Part shown: piece by piece, positions 1 through 4,615 of the stretch | Layout of the letters: each line of letters opens with the position of its first letter | How positions within the stretch are numbered: position 1 is the stretch's first letter | DNA from: Nanobdellota archaeon | Lineage (GTDB): Archaea > Nanobdellota > Nanobdellia > Woesearchaeales > GW2011-AR15 | DNA length: 5,114 bases | Reading direction: 5' to 3' | Assembly: GCA_018815145.1 (NCBI GenBank) | Contig: JAHIYL010000050.1 | Coordinates: 1-5,114 of the forward strand | Made by a program: the position numbers and the translations under genes | The notes under the pieces: model-generated | What the model saw: the letters and a program-made list of their open reading frames with translations, nothing else | The model's database searches: none | Told to the model about the DNA's origin: nothing

Positions 1-120
1 AACAAAAAATGGAAAACCATTAAAAAACTGCAATAGACTGAAGAATTGCATAAAAAAGTGAGGTTATTAAAACTGCAAATGACAAACCTTAAAAAAAGAA
101 TCAATTTCCAGAATGATTAA
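1..120 (+). pseudogene. Possible remnant of a helical coding region
   Basis: The frame starting at base 1 reads as a lysine- and leucine-rich helical peptide. It is interrupted by TAG at 34-36, then stays open from 37 to the TAA at 118-120. The second part (TEELHKKVRLLKLQM...) has leucines spaced as in an amphipathic helix or coiled coil. An internal ATG at 79 would give a 13-codon ORF, preceded by GAGGT at 60-64 with a long 14-base spacing. A different frame (2-61) ends in TGA and could instead be the last 19 codons of a gene entering from the left. I do not recognise any of these peptides. The stretch may be a decayed gene, the tail of an upstream gene, or non-coding AT-rich DNA. Confidence 0.2.
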
Positions 121-239
121 TGGAAATTTCTGTCTTTAAGGAGCAAAATAAAGATGTGGATAAATTCTCTGAAGAAGCGTGGAAAAGGTTTGAAAAGGAT
201 AACAATACGATAAATAAAAATCATAAAGTGAGGGTTTAA
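120..239 (+). CDS. Short ORF, 39 aa, unknown
   Basis: An ATG at 120-122 overlaps the TAA (118-120) of the preceding frame as TAATG, an arrangement typical of translational coupling. The ORF ends in TAA at 237-239, one base before the ATG of the methyltransferase gene. The peptide is hydrophilic, with a helical centre (FSEEAWKRFEKD) and a basic tail (KNHKVRV). No family is recognised, and it has no Shine-Dalgarno of its own. The last codons coincide with the GTGAGGG ribosome binding site of the next gene. It could be a real small leader protein, the frameshifted continuation of the helical peptide encoded just upstream, or chance. Its length alone does not establish coding. Confidence 0.28.
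   Translation: MEISVFKEQNKDVDKFSEEAWKRFEKDNNTINKNHKVRV
228..234 (+). promoter_or_regulatory. Shine-Dalgarno of the methyltransferase gene
   Basis: GTGAGGG lies six bases before the ATG at 241 and contains GAGG, complementary to the archaeal 16S rRNA 3' end. It supports that start. A near copy (CATAAAAAAGTGAGGTTA, 49-66) occurs further upstream. I found no convincing TATA box at the right distance, so transcription may begin left of the window. Confidence 0.55.
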
Positions 240-240
240 T

Positions 241-864
241 ATGGGAAACAAAGAGCTATGGGAGCAAAGGCATAAGAATTCAATAGGAAGATACAATAGG
301 GTAACTGATTTCGCAAGATTCTGTTATGATAATTTCCTGAAAAACAAGAAGGGAAAGCTTCTTGACCTGGGCTGCGGCAAAGGATCAGATTCAATTTTCT
401 TTCATTTCAAGGATTTTGCAGTGACAGCTGTGGACTATTCAAGCGAAGCTATCAAGCAATTCAATTTCCAGCAGAATAAGAATAACCTTTTTATCACCAG
501 CCTTGTAAAAGATATGGCTGAAGGGTTCAGTTTTGAAGATTCTTCCTTTGATATTGTGTATTCCAGGTTGGGACTTGATTATCTGACTGATGAAGATACA
601 AAAAAAGTCTTTTCAGAGATAAAAAGGATACTTAAAAGTGAGGGTTACTTCTTATTCCAGGTCAAATCAAATAATGATCAGAAACATGGTCAGGGCAAGG
701 AGATCGAAAAGGATATGTATGAAGATGAAGACGGATATGCAAGGCATTTTATTTCACAGGATTATGCAAAAGAGCTTCTTGATGGATTTGAGATCATTTT
801 CATGGATGAGAAGAAGATAGCAAACGGAAATGCATACCTTGACGTGATTGCAAAGAAGAAGTGA
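241..864 (+). CDS. Class I SAM-dependent methyltransferase
   Basis: This 207-aa protein is predicted to transfer a methyl group from S-adenosylmethionine to an unknown acceptor in the cytoplasm. The Rossmann-type fold is visible. Motif I (LLDLGCGKGSDS, residues 40-51) forms the SAM-binding glycine loop. The acidic end of strand 2 (TAVDYS, 62-67) would hold the ribose hydroxyls. Motif IV (FDIVYSRLGLDYL, 103-115) is followed by a helix and the ILKSEGYFLFQVK strand (130-142) typical of UbiE/TehB-like small methyltransferases. No extra substrate-binding domain is present, and length is normal for a single-domain enzyme. The C-terminal part (HFISQDYAKELLDGFEI) resembles the closing region of TehB-like proteins, but substrate cannot be assigned. 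The start is supported by GTGAGGG six bases upstream. The next gene starts 20 bases after the stop and is probably co-transcribed. Confidence in the enzyme class is high; in the substrate, none. Confidence 0.93.
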   Translation: MGNKELWEQRHKNSIGRYNRVTDFARFCYDNFLKNKKGKLLDLGCGKGSDSIFFHFKDFAVTAVDYSSEAIKQFNFQQNKNNLFITSLVKDMAEGFSFEDSSFDIVYSRLGLDYLTDEDTKKVFSEIKRILKSEGYFLFQVKSNNDQKHGQGKEIEKDMYEDEDGYARHFISQDYAKELLDGFEIIFMDEKKIANGNAYLDVIAKKK

Positions 865-876
865 GAATCAGGATAT

Positions 877-881
877 GGTGA
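877..881 (+). promoter_or_regulatory. Shine-Dalgarno of the membrane protein gene
   Basis: GGTGA, a canonical archaeal ribosome binding site, stands three bases before the ATG at 885 in the 20-base gap behind the methyltransferase stop. The spacing is short, but it is the only good match and it fixes the start. Confidence 0.55.
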
Positions 882-884
882 AGT

Positions 885-1451
885 ATGGATACATCAGAAA
901 TACTTTTCAATATTGCACTGCTGGCCTTTTCTATTTCTTATTCTATATATTTTCAAAGGCTGATAAAAGAATGGCCTCTTATCGGACGATGGATGAGGTA
1001 TCTTTTGAATATCAGGCCGCTGTATCAATATTCAAAACTTCACTCGGCCATCGCTGTGGTCACAGGATTTCTCGTCTATAATGTGTTAGGTATAACCCTG
1101 TTTTTAAGCAGCATCAACGCATTTGTCAGACTAAGGTCATTTTTCTATATAGGGATTGTTGTATATACTTATCTTATCCTACCTTCATTTCTGATGCATA
1201 TTGTCAGGGGATTGCTGCAGCTCTTCATCGGAAAAGATTATACAAAAGCCAAAGATTACTTTGATTCACAATCAGACAGGTCTAATTTCAGGCTTGGACT
1301 CAATCCTGATACAGCCAATGAGATATATCTGGACATCAAAGAAAAGAAGTATCTAAGAATTGCACAGAGAATAATTGTATGCTCAATTGTGATTGCCATA
1401 TGCTATCTGATGCCTTTTGTGCTGGTTCTGATAGAAAAAGTGAGAGCTTAG
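885..1451 (+). CDS. Four-helix membrane protein, unknown function
   Basis: A 188-aa integral membrane protein that I do not recognise. Four hydrophobic segments are visible at about residues 6-23, 54-78, 86-108 and 162-183. Between the third and fourth lies a soluble loop of roughly 50 residues (about 113-160) rich in charged residues (KDYTKAKDYFDSQSDRSN, then EIYLDIKEKKYLRIAQR). The loop after the first helix is basic (RLIKEWPLIGRWMR), which by the positive-inside rule suggests a cytoplasmic loop there and an outside N-terminus. No catalytic motif, signal peptide cleavage site or transporter signature is evident. GGTGA precedes the start, and the gene follows the methyltransferase by 20 bases, so the two are probably one transcript. 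Its TAG stop (1449-1451) overlaps the stop of the convergent PIN toxin gene. Base composition matches the methyltransferase, not the AT-rich block to the right. Confidence 0.8.
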   Translation: MDTSEILFNIALLAFSISYSIYFQRLIKEWPLIGRWMRYLLNIRPLYQYSKLHSAIAVVTGFLVYNVLGITLFLSSINAFVRLRSFFYIGIVVYTYLILPSFLMHIVRGLLQLFIGKDYTKAKDYFDSQSDRSNFRLGLNPDTANEIYLDIKEKKYLRIAQRIIVCSIVIAICYLMPFVLVLIEKVRA

Positions 1452-1858
1452 ATGTCAAAAACTGACTTAATCCGTGATTTATTCATCTTCTTAAAATCAT
1501 TATCCTGAGTTACAAAAATATCTGCATTAGTACTGATAAATGTAGAGAAATGAAGCGAATCTCGTGGATCTAAATCATATTTTTTCAATACTGTCAATGA
1601 GTCCATAAGTAACTTTCTATCAAGACTGATAAAATCAAAATTTTGCATGTCTAATAATGAATCACAAAATTCAATAGCCAAATCTTTGCTTTTATTTTTT
1701 TTTATCTTGAAAAAAACTTCATCAAATGTAAGTGCTGAAGTTACTGCTTCAAACTTATTTTCTTGAATATTCTTCAAAAGTTCCAAACATTTATCAGCTA
1801 ACCTAGATCTCTCTAATACACTATAGATTAAAATATTTGAATCAATATAGATTTTCAT
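1448..1858 (-). CDS. vapC: VapC-type PIN-domain ribonuclease toxin
   Basis: A 136-aa PIN-domain protein, the usual length for a VapC toxin, expected to be a Mg2+-dependent endoribonuclease that cuts tRNA, rRNA or mRNA when freed from its antitoxin. The acidic residues of the active site are present: D6 in the opening IYIDSNIL strand, E47 (TFDEV), D100 (LDPRDSLH) and D119 with D121 (VTQDNDF). The DPRDSLH segment is the typical third PIN motif. The ATG overlaps the TGA of the antitoxin gene by four bases (ATGA) and has no good Shine-Dalgarno of its own, so translation is probably coupled to the antitoxin. Codons 52-55 contain an uninterrupted run of nine A (T9 on the + strand, 1695-1703), a possible slippage site. 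The stop codon overlaps that of the convergent membrane protein gene. The cellular target cannot be predicted. Confidence 0.92.
   Translation of the reverse strand: MKIYIDSNILIYSVLERSRLADKCLELLKNIQENKFEAVTSALTFDEVFFKIKKNKSKDLAIEFCDSLLDMQNFDFISLDRKLLMDSLTVLKKYDLDPRDSLHFSTFISTNADIFVTQDNDFKKMNKSRIKSVFDI
1695..1703. repeat. Homopolymer of nine T (A9 in vapC)
   Basis: Nine consecutive T on the + strand, reading as A9 in vapC codons 52-55, between the second (E47) and third (D100) catalytic acids. Slippage here would truncate or frameshift the toxin. On the + strand the same run could end transcripts from the upstream methyltransferase/membrane protein unit, because archaeal termination mainly needs a U tract. 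Confidence 0.7.
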
Positions 1859-2103
1859 CTTTTAGAAAGATAATCCTTATATTCTTTTTTTATCTCTTGA
1901 GCTGTTTGATGCCTGTATTCTTCCCCATATTTTCTGATTTTTTCTGCCACTTTCAATATATTTGATTCTTTTTTCCGTATCTCTATATGATCTTTTTTGT
2001 CCTCAAAAAAAATAGTGTCTCCAGGAGAAAGATTATAGTTTTCCCTGAATATCTTAGGTATCACGACCTGTCCTTTTTCACCTAATTTCATCTTTGCAAT
2101 CAT
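1855..2103 (-). CDS. vapB: AbrB-type (SpoVT/AbrB) antitoxin
   Basis: An 82-aa protein with an N-terminal swapped-hairpin AbrB DNA-binding domain (residues about 5-44). The signature is MKLGEKGQVVIPKIFREN, followed by LSPGDTIFFED and a final strand IEIRKK. These domains dimerise and bind the promoter of their own operon. The C-terminal part (about 45-82) is a charged helix rich in K, E and Y (KVAEKIRKYGEEYR...KKEYKDYL), the region that in VapB antitoxins wraps around and blocks the PIN toxin active site. The gene is first in its operon and overlaps the toxin gene by four bases. The start is supported by GGTGGT five bases upstream and a TATA box at the expected distance before that. Autoregulation through the inverted repeat around the TATA box is a reasonable inference. 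Confidence 0.92.
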   Translation of the reverse strand: MIAKMKLGEKGQVVIPKIFRENYNLSPGDTIFFEDKKDHIEIRKKESNILKVAEKIRKYGEEYRHQTAQEIKKEYKDYLSKR

Positions 2104-2108
2104 TTCAT

Positions 2109-2114
2109 ACCACC
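2109..2114 (-). promoter_or_regulatory. Shine-Dalgarno of vapB
   Basis: GGTGGT on the - strand, five bases before the ATG at 2103. It is a strong archaeal-type ribosome binding site and fixes the antitoxin start. An ATG two codons earlier in another frame (2108-2106) is followed at once by a stop. Confidence 0.7.
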
Positions 2115-2120
2115 TGTAGG

Positions 2121-2149
2121 AAAAAGTAATACTTATATTTATACTTTTT
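2121..2149 (-). promoter_or_regulatory. vapBC promoter with candidate operator
   Basis: On the - strand the sequence TATAAATATA (plus-strand 2134-2143) is a good archaeal TATA box, preceded by a purine-rich stretch that could serve as the BRE. Transcription would start about 25 bases downstream, near 2112-2116, leaving a very short leader that includes the GGTGGT site. The box is bracketed by a perfect inverted repeat: AAAAAGTA at 2121-2128 and TACTTTTT at 2142-2149, 13 bases apart. A further TACTT at 2130-2134 forms a tighter palindrome with the left arm (AAGTA-A-TACTT). Such repeated half-sites are what an AbrB-type antitoxin dimer or oligomer would bind. The TATA box is seen directly; the operator role is inferred. 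Confidence 0.55.
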
Positions 2150-2195
2150 GGAAAAATATTTTGTAATGGTTAATATGAATGATGAAGCAACAACA

Positions 2196-3119
2196 CTAAT
2201 TTGTAAGAATCCAATAAGAATTTACATCCTTCAACCATTCTCTTGTCAACATAAATACCTGCACTTTCTCAGAATCAACATAATTGTCAATTTCTGAAAA
2301 TAATTTCTGTAATTCATCAAAAGTTTTTTCAAGTGCAACTACTGAAATATTTTCCAAGCTTTTTTCTATTTCATGCAAATGGTTAATAATTAATTCATAT
2401 TTCTGAATAAACAAATGAAAATCACTTTCCTTTTTTTCGATTAGATCCGAAACTTCAAGTGCTGTTTTTGAAATTTCCAGTGAAATCCCATGTAGCTGTT
2501 TCATCGAGTTAAACAATTGCATATGTTCAGACATAAGTTTTTTGTACAATGGTTCAATTTTGATTCTAAATTCTTCATCATCACGTGTGTAAAAGTTTGA
2601 ATTTTGGATTTTTTGCTTGAGAAATCTCCTTTTTAATAATTTCAACAGAAATACTCTTCGAGGTTCAGGTCGTAATGTTGGAGGAATAATTACCATTAAT
2701 GATTGTCCGGTTCTTCCAGATAAACCAACAGATGCCAGATTACCGTAATGTTGACAAAATAGAAAATACAAAAGATCCTGCGCAAAAAAATGCTCTAATA
2801 TCTTGGAAAATACAAAAATACTTTTGGGTTCTTTTCCTTCAGTGAGAAACTCAACAAATGAAAAATTTTTTTCCATTTTTGCTTCAAGAATTTGTTTAAA
2901 ATCAATACCAGATTTTTTTAATTTGCTTATATGGTCCAAAATAACTGAACGAGGAGGTTCATCATAAGATTCAGGATAGTGAAAATGGACAATTTTTAAC
3001 AAAGCTCTATAAATTTTTTCCTTTGCCGACTCTCTTGGTAAAGTAGTTGTCAACAATTTTGGTGTATCTCTAATATTCTGTTCAACGTATTCGTCAAGAA
3101 TCTGTAATTCATCAACCAT
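2196..3119 (-). CDS. Unknown protein with C-terminal coiled coil
   Basis: A 307-aa soluble protein that I do not recognise. Numbering is from the chosen ATG; a TTG two codons earlier at 3125 is less likely. The first 190 residues appear globular and mixed helical. They include an aromatic hydrophobic stretch (LEHFFAQDLLYFLFCQHYG, 108-126), a glycine-rich turn (LASVGLSGRTGQS, 128-140) leading into a buried strand (LMVIIPP), and a basic helix (RRVFLLKLLKRRFLKQK, 154-170). Residues about 190-285 are almost wholly helical with heptad-like hydrophobic spacing, probably a coiled coil. No signal peptide, clear membrane helix, Walker motif or nuclease motif is seen. A TATA box about 26 bases before the ATG suggests a leaderless transcript independent of the DUF58 operon. 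Codons are much more AT-rich than in the neighbouring MoxR operon and similar to vapBC. It could be a structural or regulatory factor, or an accessory defence-type protein; nothing decides. Confidence 0.72.
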   Translation of the reverse strand: MVDELQILDEYVEQNIRDTPKLLTTTLPRESAKEKIYRALLKIVHFHYPESYDEPPRSVILDHISKLKKSGIDFKQILEAKMEKNFSFVEFLTEGKEPKSIFVFSKILEHFFAQDLLYFLFCQHYGNLASVGLSGRTGQSLMVIIPPTLRPEPRRVFLLKLLKRRFLKQKIQNSNFYTRDDEEFRIKIEPLYKKLMSEHMQLFNSMKQLHGISLEISKTALEVSDLIEKKESDFHLFIQKYELIINHLHEIEKSLENISVVALEKTFDELQKLFSEIDNYVDSEKVQVFMLTREWLKDVNSYWILTN

Positions 3120-3130
3120 TAACAAATATT

Positions 3131-3150
3131 AAAAAATTATGATATAAATA
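3131..3150 (-). promoter_or_regulatory. Compact promoter (and possible terminator) between two genes
   Basis: Directly after the DUF58 stop (3152-3154) the - strand reads TATTTATATC (3150-3141), a TATA box centred about 26 bases before the ATG at 3119. There is no room for a leader, and no GGTGA-like site precedes the ATG, so the transcript is probably leaderless. A run of six T on the - strand (3136-3131) follows the box and could also help to end the upstream MoxR operon transcript. Confidence 0.5.
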
Positions 3151-3151
3151 C

Positions 3152-4006
3152 TTAACTATTCAAAATCTTATAGAATGCATCGAACATTGGTTCTTCTGTG
3201 GAAAAGAGATGGAACTTGCCTCCCGATGACTTAGTCTCATTCTCTATAGAGAGTATATGGTTATAGAGCTGCTCACGGTATTCTGCTCTCTTTGCTTCGC
3301 TGATATATGTATGGATCTCTTTATTTGTCTCAGCATCCTTTAGTATCACATCACCAAATACCTTAAAATTGGTCTCTGTCTTGTCCAATACCTGGATGAC
3401 CTTCAATTCCTGATTTGCATACAGCGGGATAGAGCTCTTTATCTCCTCAATATCAAATAGATAATCTGAGATGATAACAATCAGTGATTTTGATTTCAGC
3501 GTCTTTTTGTATTTTCTCATAAGGTCTGAAAATTCAATGTGTCCAGTGCATTTGATCTTGTTCAGGTGCGAGAGGAACCCCATGACCTGGCTCATGCCTC
3601 TGTTTGCCTTGAAAGTCACAAAATACCTTGAAAAAGTAGACAGCTGGAACCTCTCATTTGTCCTTGCTGCAAGATAGGCAAAGCCAAGGCCTAGCATTGC
3701 AGCGTATTCAAATTTTGTATATTTGCCAGTTCCAAAATCCATTGACTTTGATACATCGATCAGCACATGCACTGTGAGAGACTTGTCTTCTTCATATCTT
3801 TTTATGTAGAAATCATCTGTCCGCGCAAAGATGTTCCAGTCTATTGCCCTAAAATCATCACCTGGCACATACTGCCTGAAATCATTCACAACAAGACCTG
3901 TTCCCATGTGAGTAGATTTTTTAGAGCCTGTGAATGAGGATGTCACTCTCTTGTTGACTATCAGAGAGAATCTTTTCAATTGCGAAAGGAAGTCTATGTC
4001 TATCAT
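3152..4006 (-). CDS. DUF58 family protein with von Willebrand A-like fold
   Basis: A 284-aa cytoplasmic DUF58 protein, the standard partner of MoxR ATPases. The family signature lies at residues 48-75: PGDDFRAIDWNIFAR followed by DDFYIKRYEEDK. After it comes a vWA-like domain with what looks like a complete metal-ion-dependent adhesion site: DVSKS (D84, S86, S88), T154 (CTGHIEF) and D181 (IISDYLFD). This implies a metal-bridged contact with a client or partner protein. The N-terminus lacks the membrane helices found in longer DUF58 proteins (about 400 aa), so this is the short soluble form. It follows the membrane protein gene by 13 bases, with no strong Shine-Dalgarno, and is last in the operon. 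In many bacteria BatA/BatB-type vWA membrane proteins follow; here they are absent. Family assignment is firm; the client is unknown. Confidence 0.94.
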   Translation of the reverse strand: MIDIDFLSQLKRFSLIVNKRVTSSFTGSKKSTHMGTGLVVNDFRQYVPGDDFRAIDWNIFARTDDFYIKRYEEDKSLTVHVLIDVSKSMDFGTGKYTKFEYAAMLGLGFAYLAARTNERFQLSTFSRYFVTFKANRGMSQVMGFLSHLNKIKCTGHIEFSDLMRKYKKTLKSKSLIVIISDYLFDIEEIKSSIPLYANQELKVIQVLDKTETNFKVFGDVILKDAETNKEIHTYISEAKRAEYREQLYNHILSIENETKSSGGKFHLFSTEEPMFDAFYKILNS

Positions 4007-4019
4007 CTTATTTTCTTTA

Positions 4020-4610
4020 TTAATTGTAATGTTTATTGTAAAGTTCTAATACTGTCTTTAATTTGTGAACTGTCTTCAAAAGCTCTTTTGGTTCTGGGCA
4101 AATATTGAGCATGCGCTGGCGTGATCTAAAGATCAACACCTTATAGAGCGGCTTGAAAATCACTGAGACATGATCCGCACCATTCTCAATTCTATCTACC
4201 TGAGACCAGCCTGTAAATATTTTTAACTTTGAAAAGCCAGTCCTATACACTATGATATCATATTCTTTGGGCCTTCTTAAAGCAGAAATAAATAACGTCA
4301 AGAATAAAGCGAACAATACAATATTGATGATTGATCCAAATCCACCTGGAAATATCCATTCATCACCTGAAAAATTAGTATATAATATCACTCCAATGAC
4401 CATAGCTGAAAGAGATATGAAAAGGTATTTAACTGGGAGCTCCAATGAATCTGCTTTGTGATGTATCACATCAATCTTCTTCTCTCTTTGCACGAAATCC
4501 CGGAATGAAAAGTATTTTACACGCAGCCACTGTATTATTAAAGGCATGTTTAAGACTATATAAATTGTAATCAAATACCAATAATATTTGAGATACATAT
4601 ATAGAGCCAT
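4020..4610 (-). CDS. Membrane protein of the MoxR-DUF58 operon
   Basis: A 196-aa protein with three hydrophobic segments (about residues 10-28, 60-78 and 92-110) and a soluble C-terminal part (about 112-196). That part begins with alternating strands (YDIIVYRTGFSKLKIFTGW, then VDRIENGADHVSVIFKPLYKVLIFRS) and ends in a helix (PKELLKTVHKLKTVLELY). This strand-rich module followed by a single helix is reminiscent of bacterial PH-like domains found at the end of small membrane proteins; that is a resemblance by eye only. The ATG lies five bases after the MoxR stop codon, and the AGG of that stop region may serve as ribosome binding site. The gene ends in tandem stops (TAATAA), 13 bases before the DUF58 gene. 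Its place between moxR and DUF58 suggests it is the membrane anchor or target of the ATPase/vWA pair. No established family name can be given. Confidence 0.82.
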   Translation of the reverse strand: MALYMYLKYYWYLITIYIVLNMPLIIQWLRVKYFSFRDFVQREKKIDVIHHKADSLELPVKYLFISLSAMVIGVILYTNFSGDEWIFPGGFGSIINIVLFALFLTLFISALRRPKEYDIIVYRTGFSKLKIFTGWSQVDRIENGADHVSVIFKPLYKVLIFRSRQRMLNICPEPKELLKTVHKLKTVLELYNKHYN

Positions 4611-4615
4611 TGTTC

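Noticed and set aside
34..36. In-frame TAG as a possible recoded (pyrrolysine-type) codon
   Set aside because: The frame is short and unrecognised. Two genes in the window use TAG as a normal terminal stop near a well-placed next gene (MoxR, the left membrane protein), so recoding is not supported.
29..50. Hairpin TGCAAT-loop-ATTGCA followed by TAAAAAAG
   Set aside because: The stem is only six mostly A/T pairs with a ten-base loop, which is expected by chance in such AT-rich DNA; no T run follows on the + strand.
848..1081. 77-codon + frame overlapping the membrane protein start
   Set aside because: It overlaps both the methyltransferase end and the membrane protein gene in another frame, lacks a ribosome binding site and shows no domain.
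1447..3165. Matching ends of the AT-rich block (CTTAGATGTCAAAA near 1447 and CTTAACTATTCAAAA near 3151) as a target-site duplication
   Set aside because: The match is weak, interrupted, and partly just stop-codon complements. No transposase, integrase or terminal inverted repeat is present.
3471..3677. + strand ORF inside the DUF58 gene
   Set aside because: It lies antisense within the conserved DUF58 coding sequence and its peptide has no recognisable features.
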